Below are positions 27,923 through 37,117 of a DNA stretch of 64,000 nt, piece by piece. The notes under the pieces are model-generated. The model searched no databases. It was given only the letters and a program-made list of their open reading frames with translations, and was not told the DNA's origin. Numbering within the stretch: the stretch's first letter is position 1; every line of letters starts with the position of its first letter. The position numbers and the translations under genes are program-made. Origin of the DNA: Sphingomonas sp. TDK1 (GTDB lineage: Bacteria > Pseudomonadota > Alphaproteobacteria > Sphingomonadales > Sphingomonadaceae); contig NZ_LXVY01000044.1 of NCBI RefSeq assembly GCF_001650735.1, positions 248,001 to 312,000 on the forward strand, read 5' to 3'.

Positions 27923-29115
27923 AGAACCAACTCGGCTTGCTGGCCCTCGCGGTCGGTGCCTTCGGCATCGGCGTCACCGAATTCGCGCCGATGGGGCTGC
28001 TGCCCGTCATCGCAAAGGATCTGCAGGTTTCCATCCCCGCGGCGGGGCTGCTGATCAGCGCCTATGCGCTGGGCGTGATGCTCGGCGCGCCGCTGATGAC
28101 GCTGACCACCGGCCGGGTGCCGCGGCGGATGCTGCTGATCGGCCTGGCGGGCATCTTCACCGCGGGCAACCTGCTCGCGGCGGTGTCCGACAGCTATGCG
28201 CTGCTGCTCGTCGCGCGCGTGCTCACCTCGTTCAACCACGGCGCCTTTTTCGGGGTGGGTTCGGTCGTGGCGGCAGGGCTGGTCGCACCCGAGCGCCGGG
28301 CCAGCGCGGTCGCCTCTATGTTCATGGGGCTGACCATCGCCAATGTGGTGGGTGTGCCGCTCGCCACCTGGGTCGGCGAGCATCTCGGGTGGCGCGCGTC
28401 CTTCTGGGGCATCGCCGGCCTCGGCGTGCTCACGATGGCCGCACTTCGCGTGACCCTGCCTGCCCTCCCTGCACCCGCGGGCGGCAACGTGCTCGCAGAG
28501 CTGCGGGTACTCGCCCGCAAGCGGGTGCTGGGTGCGCTGGCGCTAACCGTGATCGGATCGAGCGCGATGTTCACCGTGTTCACCTACATCACGCCTATCC
28601 TGCGCGACGCGACGCATGCGTCGCTGGGCTTCATCACCGCGATGCTGATGCTCTATGGCGTGGGCCTGACGGCGGGCAACTGGCTGGGCGGCCGGTTCGC
28701 CGATCGTTCGGTCGACCGCACCTTGCTGATCACGCTGGGATGTCTGTCCGCCATCTTGATCGCCTTCGCCCTGCTGATGCCGCAGGCCGGCCCGAGCGCG
28801 GTGCTGATCTTCCTGTGGGGTGTCGCAAGCTTTGCGCTTGTGCCGCCGCTACAGGTCCGCGTTATGACGGCGGCAGCAGACGCCCCGAACCTCGCCTCGG
28901 CGGTCAATATCGGCGCATTCAATCTTGGCAATGCGTTCGGTGCCGCGCTGGGGGGCGGCGTGATTGCTGCCGGACTCGGCTATCCGGCCGTGGCGCTGGC
29001 AGGCGCCGTGACATCGCTGATGGGCCTGGTGGCGCTTTGGACGACCAGCCGCCATAAAGCTGCGCGGCAACCCGACTGGCAATGCGCTTCCCGGGCCGCC
29101 GCCGAAAAGGGATGA
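27919..29115 (+). CDS. MFS transporter, DHA1/AraJ-type efflux permease
   Basis: A 398-residue inner-membrane protein with 12 predicted hydrophobic helices. The opening (GLLALAVGAFGIGVTEFAPM) and RVPRRMLLIGLAG between helices 2 and 3 are typical of AraJ/YdhP-type drug or sugar exporters. FNHGAFFGVGSVVAAGLV in helix 4-5 is the family marker. Start and upstream stop share ATGA with the aldo-keto reductase. Under the divergent LysR, this pair looks like a small detoxification or export unit. Confidence 0.9.
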   Translation: MKNQLGLLALAVGAFGIGVTEFAPMGLLPVIAKDLQVSIPAAGLLISAYALGVMLGAPLMTLTTGRVPRRMLLIGLAGIFTAGNLLAAVSDSYALLLVARVLTSFNHGAFFGVGSVVAAGLVAPERRASAVASMFMGLTIANVVGVPLATWVGEHLGWRASFWGIAGLGVLTMAALRVTLPALPAPAGGNVLAELRVLARKRVLGALALTVIGSSAMFTVFTYITPILRDATHASLGFITAMLMLYGVGLTAGNWLGGRFADRSVDRTLLITLGCLSAILIAFALLMPQAGPSAVLIFLWGVASFALVPPLQVRVMTAAADAPNLASAVNIGAFNLGNAFGAALGGGVIAAGLGYPAVALAGAVTSLMGLVALWTTSRHKAARQPDWQCASRAAAEKG

Positions 29116-29551
29116 AGCTCAACGCTTCCTCACCAGCAACGTTGGGCGCCGCTCGGCAGAAGTGCCAGCTTGAAAGCCGCAAGCAGCGTATGAGCAACGA
29201 CGTCTATCGGGACGGCGCGACAACACCTCGAACGATCGAGATTGAGGCGCGCTGCTGCCGAACAAATGGAAGGAATGGCAATGGCAGCTATTCTCAGGAG
29301 CTGTCGTTGTAACGGAGGCTGGGGGCGGCACATGGTGGTCGCCTGCTGTCGGAATTGTCGCCGGGTCCCGGGACCACACCTCTCATTTCAAGATGTTCGC
29401 GAAACGCAGGCGCACACCCACTGTGAATGCTCCAGGGCTGCTTTGACAATGCATGCAGGCGATGCAACGAAGCGGTGTGCGTACGCAGCGGTCAGATAGC
29501 TATTGCGCCACGCATCTCGCCCGGCCTCTCCCTTGCGATGGCAAATCCTGC
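29116..29551. other. Non-coding stretch, nothing identified
   Basis: About 436 bp between the exporter and the serine hydrolase. Open frames here lack a ribosome binding site or family similarity. No clear terminator hairpin, RNA gene or repeat is visible. Confidence 0.5.
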
Positions 29552-31045
29552 ATGAAAACGTCTTCGTTGTTGACCTGCGCAGCGCTCCTGCTGTGGAGCC
29601 CGTGCGCAACCGCGCAGGAAAGCCATCCATCTGCTTCCGACGAAGTGCCACCCTCGGCGGTCCAAGCCAGAATCGGCCGGGTGGAACAGGGGCTTTCGGC
29701 GCCCGTGGTAATCAAAGGCGCACCGGATCAGAAGATGGCGCTGGCCGAGCGCATGGCATTTTATCAGGTGCCCGCTGTCAGCATCGCCTTGATCAACAAT
29801 GGTCGCATCGAATGGGCGCGCGCCTATGGCATGGCCGACATTGCCAGTCAGCGGCCGGCGACAACAAAAACCTTGTTCCAGGCCGGCTCGATCAGCAAGG
29901 CAATCACTGCCATCGGGGCTTTGCGCCTTGTCGAGCAGGGTAAATTGTCGCTGGACGAAGAGGCCAACCGCCAGCTTATCGCGTGGAAGATCCCGCAGAA
30001 CGATCTTGCCCGCCAAAAGGCGATTACCCTACGCATGTTGCTCAATCACAGCGCCGGCCTCACCGTCCACGGCTTCATGGGCTACGCGCAGGGGCAGGCG
30101 CTTCCGACGCTGGTGCAAGTGCTGGACGGCGTTCCACCCGCCAACTCCGATCCGGTCCGTGTCGATCTGGTTCCGGGAAGCGCCTGGCGCTACTCGGGAG
30201 GCGGTTACACCGTCGTTCAGGTCATGATGAGCGAAGCCAGCGGCCAGCCCTTTGACCGATACATGCAGGCGGCGGTGCTGGATCGGATGGGAATGTCCGA
30301 AAGCAGTTTCGCCGTGCCGTTGCCTGACACCCGGCGCGACCTGGCCGCCACTGCTTATGTCGGCGCCGGCACGGCCATCGCGGGCCGATGGCACAACTAT
30401 CCTGAATCCGCCGCGGCAGGCCTGTGGACCACGCCCAGTGATCTGGCGCGTGTGGTGCTCGAGGTGCAGAAGGCGGAAGCGGGGAAGTCCGACGCTGTAT
30501 TGTCGCGCGCGATGACGACCACCATGCTGACGCGCGGCCTGGGCGAATATGGGCTTGGCTTCTTCGTCGAGACGCTGGGCGACCGGACGAGCTTCAGCCA
30601 TAGCGGCGGCACCATGGGCTTCCGATCCCAGCTATATGGGTACACCCGCGCGGGCCAGGGCGCGATCGTTATGACCAACAGCGATACCGGCGCGGCGCTG
30701 ATCGCGGAAATCCTGTCCAGCATTGCCGCCGAATATGGCTGGCCCGATTTCAAGGTGGTCGAGAAAGCCGCGCTTCCCGGTGACGCGGCGGTCAACATGC
30801 AGGTTGCGGGCGACTATCAACTGCTGGACCTGCCCGCGCACGTCATCGCCGAAGGAGACCGCCTGTATTTTCAAAGCCAGTTGTTCGGGGCCAAACGCAT
30901 GGAGATGTTCGCGGAATCGAAGGCGTCGTTCTTCATGACCGCACAGGACATGTCGATCCGCTTCGAACGCGGCAACGACGGTGCAATCACCGGATTTGCT
31001 CTGCTTCGCGGTGAAAACACTTATCCGGCGAAACGGATGAGATAG
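29552..31045 (+). CDS. serine hydrolase, beta-lactamase/penicillin-binding-protein-like (class C fold), secreted
   Basis: A 497-residue protein with signal peptide MKTSSLLTCAALLLWSPCATA and cleavage near AQ. The SxxK nucleophile motif is Ser113-Lys116 (AGSISK). The YxN element is RYSGGGY, about 110 residues later, and the third motif is HSGG near residue 350. The fold is that of EstB/AmpC-like esterases and D-aminopeptidases. The last ~110 residues form a beta-rich extra domain. It acts outside the inner membrane. Substrate unknown: it may be an esterase, peptidase or lactamase relative. The start was placed at the signal peptide rather than the longer open frame upstream. Confidence 0.88.
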   Translation: MKTSSLLTCAALLLWSPCATAQESHPSASDEVPPSAVQARIGRVEQGLSAPVVIKGAPDQKMALAERMAFYQVPAVSIALINNGRIEWARAYGMADIASQRPATTKTLFQAGSISKAITAIGALRLVEQGKLSLDEEANRQLIAWKIPQNDLARQKAITLRMLLNHSAGLTVHGFMGYAQGQALPTLVQVLDGVPPANSDPVRVDLVPGSAWRYSGGGYTVVQVMMSEASGQPFDRYMQAAVLDRMGMSESSFAVPLPDTRRDLAATAYVGAGTAIAGRWHNYPESAAAGLWTTPSDLARVVLEVQKAEAGKSDAVLSRAMTTTMLTRGLGEYGLGFFVETLGDRTSFSHSGGTMGFRSQLYGYTRAGQGAIVMTNSDTGAALIAEILSSIAAEYGWPDFKVVEKAALPGDAAVNMQVAGDYQLLDLPAHVIAEGDRLYFQSQLFGAKRMEMFAESKASFFMTAQDMSIRFERGNDGAITGFALLRGENTYPAKRMR

Positions 31046-31461
31046 AGAGAATATGGCAGAACGAATGGCCGGTTCCGGCGTGAGGCGACATTCCGGCTTT
31101 CACATCGGAATGGCTTAGGGTGGTCGACTGCTGCCGGAAACATCGACCGGCGCTATTTGGGACAAATCCGCCATTACTGCATTACGTGGCGAACGGCAGG
31201 TTTTGCCAGGAGTCGACGCCTAGAGCCTCCGCGGTCACTCATCGAAAGACAGGAAGCGAGGGAAAGCTCCAACGCTACGGGAGCCGCTAACACATGAACG
31301 CACTACGACCGCGTATCGCGCAGCTACGTTCGTCGGGCGCCGTCCACGCCAGAACGCCGGTCACAAGGTCGACGGGTACGTGATAGGAAATTTGGCTGGC
31401 GCATAGTTGCAACCACCCCTCACCGGCTCCCAAGATAGGAAAAGATACGTTCATCCACTCG
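31046..31461. other. Non-coding stretch, nothing identified
   Basis: 416 bp between two convergent genes. GC content is somewhat lower than in the neighbours. No open frame with coding character and no strong hairpin was seen. Confidence 0.5.
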
Positions 31462-32940
31462 TCAGACCATCCGAAGATGAAATCCACGTTCCACGAAATT
31501 TCGCGTCGTAAAGAAAATGGCTACCGCCACAGCCGTAAAGAAAATAGCAGGCACTAACGACGTTAGATAGGAGATTTCGACCGCTATTAGCACCACTGCT
31601 CCGCCAGCAGCGAAGGCGATGGCTGTCGGGATCAGCGGTCGTAGCGGGGAGGAAACGGCAAAGAGTAAATGTATCATCCTCCGCCGGATCAAGGCCCTGG
31701 CGATGTATCCCAACAACAGCCCCGAGGCGATTCCGACCATCCCGAAACTTGCCAGGAGAAAGGAAGCCACTATGCCGATTACTGCGCCTGCTACCGTTAC
31801 TAAAAGCCCGTGCCCCGGTGCGCGATACGCAAACAGCAGATCGGCAATGCCAAAGCTGGCCTGCAGAATCTCGGCAAGGCACAGGATCAGCATTGGAGCA
31901 TAGGCGGCAGGATAATAGCCGCCCAGCAGACGGAGTATCGCCGCTCCCATGCCGGCGATCAGCAGAAAGGTCGGCAACTGCAGATCCAATATCTTCCTGC
32001 TCACGCCAGCGATGGTACGCCTCGCCGGGCCGAGTCCGGAAAGTCTCAACTCCCGCGCAACGATGGGTGTCAACAGCGCATCGAAGGACTGCCGCACCTG
32101 CCGAAGCGGTGTGCAGACCTGCCGTGCCACACCATAAACGCCTGCCGGAGCATCGCCCAACATCAAACCGACGATGTACAGGTCTGCGCGTTCTGCAAGC
32201 GCGGTGACGCAGTCCGTCCCTGTCACCCAGCTGTTGTGGCGCATCGTGCTGAACAGCTGCTGAAAATCAGAGGGCCTTATGGTCACGCCTCGCATGTTAA
32301 AGCTCCGCAGCACTGCTGACAGGGCAACGACAATTGCCGCAAGCGTCCCCGCGGCGTAGCCTATCACGAGGCCGAATTGCGGGGCGCCAAACCAGAAGGC
32401 GACCACGGATATCAGAACCGCCACATAGGGTTCGATGATGCTTCTGCAGAGCACCTCGTAGCGAACAAGACCCTGCCAGCGTGTGGCGGCGAGCAGGAGA
32501 TCCAGCAACGCTTGCCCAGTGATGAGCGGCGCCATCCACAACAGGGTCCAGCCAACCAGTCCCAGCCCTGGCAAGAGCAATATGCATGAAACGATCAGCG
32601 TCGTTACCAGCGCGCTGACGCCGACGACGATCAGGCCCGTTTCGAGCAGACGGTCACCCGGCGACGTCGAATGTTCCGTATTTTCCAGGATCTGGAAAAG
32701 CATGGTCTTCATGCCCGCCCCGCCGATGGTAATGGAAACCTCGACGATGGCGAGCGCGACGCTGTACGCACCGTAAAGCGTGGCGCCATATAGGACGGCC
32801 GCGACCAACAAGAACGAAATGCGGGCCCCGAACTTGATCGCGAACCCGCCACCCACCGCCAGTGCTCCGCGATGGAGCCGTCGATTTCCCTCAGAACTCT
32901 GCGCGTCCGGTGCCTCAGCCGACCACCCGTCAACGGTCAT
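31462..32940 (-). CDS. polysaccharide/lipid flippase, MOP superfamily (Wzx/MurJ-like)
   Basis: A 492-residue membrane protein with 12-14 hydrophobic segments, starting after a hydrophilic leader of about 30 residues. ALAVGGGFAIKFGARISFLL is helix 1, and the middle loop (VYGVARQVCTPLRQVRQSF) is characteristic of polysaccharide exporters. It overlaps the end of mlaA by 4 nt (ATGA), so they form an operon. GC content is slightly lower than in the catabolic regions. It would move a lipid-linked glycan or another lipid across the inner membrane. The partner substrate is unknown; the inositol genes nearby are candidates for supplying it. Confidence 0.8.
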   Translation of the reverse strand: MTVDGWSAEAPDAQSSEGNRRLHRGALAVGGGFAIKFGARISFLLVAAVLYGATLYGAYSVALAIVEVSITIGGAGMKTMLFQILENTEHSTSPGDRLLETGLIVVGVSALVTTLIVSCILLLPGLGLVGWTLLWMAPLITGQALLDLLLAATRWQGLVRYEVLCRSIIEPYVAVLISVVAFWFGAPQFGLVIGYAAGTLAAIVVALSAVLRSFNMRGVTIRPSDFQQLFSTMRHNSWVTGTDCVTALAERADLYIVGLMLGDAPAGVYGVARQVCTPLRQVRQSFDALLTPIVARELRLSGLGPARRTIAGVSRKILDLQLPTFLLIAGMGAAILRLLGGYYPAAYAPMLILCLAEILQASFGIADLLFAYRAPGHGLLVTVAGAVIGIVASFLLASFGMVGIASGLLLGYIARALIRRRMIHLLFAVSSPLRPLIPTAIAFAAGGAVVLIAVEISYLTSLVPAIFFTAVAVAIFFTTRNFVERGFHLRMV

Positions 32941-33959
32941 TTGGTGCCATTCGGGGGAGGCGGCGTTGCAGGCGCGTCCGGCTGCACCTCCGGCCTGCGC
33001 TTGCGATGGCCGTGAACATGCAACGCGTCGATTTCCGCCTGCCTGGACTGGAGATAGGATGCGCGCGAGGCCGCATATGGATCCGACGAATCGCGGAACT
33101 TCTGCAACTTATCGGCGAATTCAACCCGGTCGTCCAAGGTTCCGATGATGGTGGCGGGCAACGTATACCAGACGCGGTTGAAGGGCTTCCCGACGGTCGA
33201 GGGTAGTAAAAGCTTGTCTACCGAAAGGCCGACGAGATCACGCACCGTCGTCGGTCCGATGAGCGGAAGGAAAAGAAAGGGCCCCGGCTTGATGCCATAG
33301 AAGCCCATCGTGTTGGCAAAGCTGTTGCGTCTTTTGGGGAGCTTGAAGGGCTTCTTCTTTGCCACGTCGACCACGCCGGCAATGCCGAGCGTGGAATTGA
33401 CTCCAAAGCGCCCAACCGTCTCGAATGCTTTCCCGATCTTGTGCTGCAGGAGATAGTTTAAGAAAACGACCGGCTCGTTCAAATTATTGAAAAAGTGCCG
33501 CAATCCGGCGCGGATGAAGGACGGTACTATTTTGGAATAGGTCTTGGCCGCGGGTGCGACGACCAGCTTGTCGGCCGCCTGCACGACGGCATAGGTCTTC
33601 AGGTTCACTTCCTGAAGAGGATCCTCGCGGGGCGGACGCGGTCTCGCGCTGACGACGATTTCGACATCTTCCGGATTCGCCTGTGGGGCTTGCTCGGGTG
33701 CGGTGCCGTCGGCTTGCGACGAGGCCTGACTCGGCGCAACCGTGGCTTGCCCCGGCTCGGGTGCAGCGCTGGAGGCCTGAGGCGCGGTCTGACTCGGCGC
33801 AACCGTGGTTTGCGCCGACTCGGTGGACTGGGCATCCACAGCGGGCAATACAACGGAAAGGACCGGCACCGCGATTAGTTCGTCCGGCGTGCCTGCCGCG
33901 CCCGCCTCTGCGGGGCCGCTGGCCACAAGCAGCGCCGCCATCAGAGTAGAAACACCCAT
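32937..33959 (-). CDS. mlaA: MlaA/VacJ-family phospholipid-transport protein
   Basis: A 340-residue member. The core domain at about residues 110-290 has RHFFNNLNEPVVFLNYLLQ, GRFGVNSTLGIAGVVDVA, GPFLFLPLIGPTTVRDLVG and a final helix. MlaA sits in the outer membrane and removes misplaced phospholipid toward MlaC. Here the signal-like N-terminus (MGVSTLMAALLVASGPAEA) has no lipobox cysteine. A Pro/Ala/Gln/Ser-rich linker at residues ~45-95 contains two copies of a 21-residue unit with APSQ. The protein would thus be secreted rather than lipidated if this start is right. It is coupled to the flippase. Confidence 0.87.
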   Translation of the reverse strand: MGVSTLMAALLVASGPAEAGAAGTPDELIAVPVLSVVLPAVDAQSTESAQTTVAPSQTAPQASSAAPEPGQATVAPSQASSQADGTAPEQAPQANPEDVEIVVSARPRPPREDPLQEVNLKTYAVVQAADKLVVAPAAKTYSKIVPSFIRAGLRHFFNNLNEPVVFLNYLLQHKIGKAFETVGRFGVNSTLGIAGVVDVAKKKPFKLPKRRNSFANTMGFYGIKPGPFLFLPLIGPTTVRDLVGLSVDKLLLPSTVGKPFNRVWYTLPATIIGTLDDRVEFADKLQKFRDSSDPYAASRASYLQSRQAEIDALHVHGHRKRRPEVQPDAPATPPPPNGTK

Positions 33960-34241
33960 TATTGGACATTCATGGCAGTGTGTCTCGCTGCATTCGGCAC
34001 GGATATGGGTCGACTGTCGCCGACATTCCGACCGTCCGGAGATGTCGAAAGGGCGGGTTTGGCAGGCGCAAATCGTTCCTTATCAGCAAACTCCAACGAA
34101 AGTCACCGCCAATCCGTGGACCGGCGGGCACCGGATACAGACCACCGCCGCAACCGCCTTTGGGAGCCTGCCTGAGCGTCGGTGACGGGCCGCTGCAAAT
34201 CGCTTGCTGAAGGGGCACCCTAACCCCTAGATTACGCTTCA

Positions 34242-35096
34242 ATGACACTTGCCATCACCGACCTGTCACGAGACCGTCGGATAGAAGATCCGACAAACCT
34301 GTGGATTATCCATCCAGCAGCGCGCCGCCTGCTGCCCTGGTTCCTCGCGCGCGGGATCTCTGCCAATGCCGTTTCCCTGGGCGGGCTCGCCCTGGGCATG
34401 GTGGCGGCGCTCGCCTACGCGCAGTGGAAAATCTGGCCGTTCGCCCTTGCCGGCTTGCTGCTGTCCGTCGGCTGGCTCGTCGCCGATGGCCTGGACGGGA
34501 TGATCGCGCGCGCAACCGGCACCGCGAGTCCGCTAGGGCGCGTGCTGGACGGGTTGTGTGACCATGGCGTTTTCATCCTGATCTATGTTTCGCTGGCCCT
34601 GTCGATCGGCACGTTGGAAGGCTGGGCATTGGCGGTCGCCGCCGGCGTTGCCCACATGGTACAGTCAAACCTGTACGAGAGCGAACGGACCCGCTTTCAC
34701 CGTCGTTGCAAGGCGGTGGCGATGATCGCGCTTCCTGCGCCGAGCCGCAATCCGCTCATTCGCCTGTATGATTTTGGCTGGGGCATGCTGGATCGTGTCG
34801 CCGCACGATTCGACGACGTACTGCAGCATCACCGTGCTCCCGCAGACCTTGCGGCGACCTATGGAGCCCTGGCCGCCAAGCCCATGCGGCTGATGAGCCT
34901 GCTGTCCGCCAATGTTCGGGTCTATGCGATTTTCCTTGCCTGCCTTGTCGGCAACCCACGCCTGTTTTGGTGGTTCGAACTCGTTCCACTGAACATCATC
35001 CTCGTCTTCGGACTATTCCAGCATCGCATGGTCGAAAATCGCCTCGGAACAGTATCGATGGATCGCTCTTCAAAAATCAAAGGAATAAATAAGTAA
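34242..35096 (+). CDS. CDP-alcohol phosphatidyltransferase-family membrane enzyme
   Basis: A 284-residue membrane protein that transfers a phosphoalcohol from a CDP-alcohol. The signature DG-x2-AR-x8-G-x3-D-x3-D is complete, beginning at DGMIAR near residue 86 and ending in the Asp of LCDHG. Five or six hydrophobic helices surround it. It ends overlapping the inositol phosphate synthase start and is followed by a nucleotidylyltransferase. In archaea and thermophiles this gene trio makes di-myo-inositol phosphate from CDP-inositol. In other bacteria it makes inositol phospholipid precursors. Which of these applies here is open. It is divergent from mlaA. Confidence 0.88.
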   Translation: MTLAITDLSRDRRIEDPTNLWIIHPAARRLLPWFLARGISANAVSLGGLALGMVAALAYAQWKIWPFALAGLLLSVGWLVADGLDGMIARATGTASPLGRVLDGLCDHGVFILIYVSLALSIGTLEGWALAVAAGVAHMVQSNLYESERTRFHRRCKAVAMIALPAPSRNPLIRLYDFGWGMLDRVAARFDDVLQHHRAPADLAATYGALAAKPMRLMSLLSANVRVYAIFLACLVGNPRLFWWFELVPLNIILVFGLFQHRMVENRLGTVSMDRSSKIKGINK

Positions 35097-36193
35097 TGTC
35101 GGCCATCAATATCGCCGTCGTTGGTGTGGGAAACTGCGCCAGCTCTCTCGTGCAGGGGCTTTCCTACTATCGCGAGGGCGCAAATGAGACCGTCGGGCTC
35201 ATGCATTGGGACTTGGGCGGCTATAAGCCGAATGATATCCGTGTCGTCGCGGCTTGGGACGTTGATCAACGGAAAGTCGGCAAGGACGTATCGGAAGCGA
35301 TTTTCGCCAAGCCCAATTGCACCGCGATTTTCTGCGAAACCGTGCCGCATACCGGGACGAAGGTGCAGATGGGGCACGTTCTCGACGGCGTCGCCGAGCA
35401 TATGGCGGACTATGACGATCATCGGACCTTCCTGCTCTCTAGCGAGCGCGAAGCAACCAAGGCGGAAGTGGTTGCCGCCTTGCGCGAGACCAAGACCGAT
35501 GTGCTGATGAACTATCTGCCGGTTGGCTCGCAGGCTGCCAGCGAGTTCTACGCCGAATGCGCGCTCGAGGCGGGTGTGGCCTTCGTCAACAACATCCCGG
35601 TGTTCATCGCCAGTGACCCCGTATGGGCGGAACGCTTCACCAAGGCTGGCGTGCCGATCATCGGCGACGACATCAAGGCGCAGCTCGGTGCCACCATCGT
35701 GCATCGCGTGCTGACGGATCTGTTCGCCAAGCGGGGCGTCAAGCTGGAGCGGACCTATCAGCTCAACACCGGCGGCAACACCGACTTCCTGAACATGTCG
35801 AATCACCGCCGTCTAGCCTCCAAGAAGATCTCGAAGACCGAGGCGGTGCAGTCGGTCGCGGCGGAGCGTTTGGAAGACGAGAATGTTCATATCGGCCCGT
35901 CCGACTATGTGCCGTGGCAGAATGACAACAAGGTTTGCTTCCTGCGGATGGAAGGCACGATGTTCGGCGGCGTGCCGATGAACCTCGAGCTGCGCCTTTC
36001 CGTCGAGGACAGCCCCAACAGTGCCGGCGTCGCCATCGATATGATCCGGTGCGCCAAGCTGGCCAAGGATCGCGGCCTGGCGGGGCCGATCGATGCGGCA
36101 TCGGCCTATTTCTGCAAGCACCCGCGTTTCCAGATGACCGATGATCTGGCAGCGCGCGCAGTCGACGAGTTCATTGCCGTTGCGGCGGAATGA
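35096..36193 (+). CDS. ino1: inositol-3-phosphate (1L-myo-inositol-1-phosphate) synthase
   Basis: A 365-residue NAD-dependent isomerase turning glucose 6-phosphate into inositol phosphate. VVGVGNCASSLVQGL is the NAD-binding start. MNYLPVGSQAASEFYAECAL, LGATIVHRVLTDL and TYQLNTGGNTDFLNM are conserved catalytic stretches. The size matches the shorter bacterial/archaeal enzymes. Its ATG overlaps the preceding stop (TAATG) and its end overlaps the next gene, so all three are one operon. Inositol synthesis is uncommon in proteobacteria outside some alphaproteobacteria. Confidence 0.95.
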   Translation: MSAINIAVVGVGNCASSLVQGLSYYREGANETVGLMHWDLGGYKPNDIRVVAAWDVDQRKVGKDVSEAIFAKPNCTAIFCETVPHTGTKVQMGHVLDGVAEHMADYDDHRTFLLSSEREATKAEVVAALRETKTDVLMNYLPVGSQAASEFYAECALEAGVAFVNNIPVFIASDPVWAERFTKAGVPIIGDDIKAQLGATIVHRVLTDLFAKRGVKLERTYQLNTGGNTDFLNMSNHRRLASKKISKTEAVQSVAAERLEDENVHIGPSDYVPWQNDNKVCFLRMEGTMFGGVPMNLELRLSVEDSPNSAGVAIDMIRCAKLAKDRGLAGPIDAASAYFCKHPRFQMTDDLAARAVDEFIAVAAE

Positions 36194-36924
36194 TCGACAC
36201 CGGCATTGTTCTCGCGGCAGGCGAAGGCTCGCGCCTTCGCGCTGTCGCGCCGCTCAAGCCCCTTTGCCTCGTTGACGGGCAGACCCTGCTTGCCCACGCC
36301 GTCTTCGGCATGGCGCAGGCGGGGCTTGCGCACACGATCGTGGTCGTCGGCTATGAGGCCGAGACGATCGAAGCCTATGTCGCGGCGAACGACTGGCCGA
36401 TCCGTGTCGAGACCGTACGGGTAGAAGACAACCGGCATCCCAACGGGTCGTCGTTGCTCGCAGCGGAGCCCCTGCTGAACGGTGCGGAGGCGATCCTTGC
36501 GATGTGCGATCACCTGGTCGAACCGCAATTCTACCGGCGCATGGCGGATACCGCGACGGGCGGCGGTGCGTCGCTCGGGATCGATCGTCGGCTCGATAAC
36601 GATTGGGTCGATCTTGACGATGTGACATGCGTTCAGACGGAGGGCGATCGCTTGGTCGGCATCGGCAAGGGCCTGGCCCTCTACGATTGCTTCGACACAG
36701 GCGTCTTCACCGTCGGCAAGGGCCTCTTCGATGCACTTCGCGGACTGGAAAAGCCATCTCTCACCGAAGGGATGCGGCGTCTGGCATCCGACGGGGCCGC
36801 CGGCATCAAAGATTGCAGCGATCTTGAATGGATCGATGTTGACGATGAGCGGGCGTGGCGCATTGCGGAAACATGGCTCACATCAAGCCGTCATCGCGAG
36901 GGCGACGCTCAACATCGGCGCTGA
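36190..36924 (+). CDS. sugar-phosphate nucleotidylyltransferase, likely CTP:inositol-1-phosphate cytidylyltransferase
   Basis: A 244-residue GT-A-fold nucleotidyltransferase. LAAGEGSRL near the N-terminus is the nucleotide loop, KPLCLVDGQTL follows, and the metal-binding acidic residue is in MCDHLVEPQ. FDTGVFTVGKGLFDAL is close to the archaeal inositol-1-phosphate cytidylyltransferase. It is coupled by ATGA to the inositol synthase, which makes inositol phosphate the natural acceptor and CDP-inositol the product. The CDP-alcohol enzyme at the head of the operon would use it. Specificity is inferred from context. Confidence 0.85.
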   Translation: MIDTGIVLAAGEGSRLRAVAPLKPLCLVDGQTLLAHAVFGMAQAGLAHTIVVVGYEAETIEAYVAANDWPIRVETVRVEDNRHPNGSSLLAAEPLLNGAEAILAMCDHLVEPQFYRRMADTATGGGASLGIDRRLDNDWVDLDDVTCVQTEGDRLVGIGKGLALYDCFDTGVFTVGKGLFDALRGLEKPSLTEGMRRLASDGAAGIKDCSDLEWIDVDDERAWRIAETWLTSSRHREGDAQHRR

Positions 36925-37117
36925 TAGCACCGGATAATGAGGGGGGGGTGGTGGAGTGCGAAATCAACACTTAGTCGCGAGATTGGAGGACAAGGAGGAC
37001 GTCGCGCGCTGGTCGGGAACGTCTTGAGTTAGTCGCGACCAGAAATCGGCCAAGCGTATTGCAAGCAGCCTGATCGAAGGGCCATTCCAAACCGGCCAGG
37101 TCACCGCAAACTTCCGT

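Noticed and set aside
33725-33813. A possible minisatellite in mlaA
   Set aside because: Only two copies of the 63-bp unit, in frame and coding for a flexible linker. It is reported with the gene.
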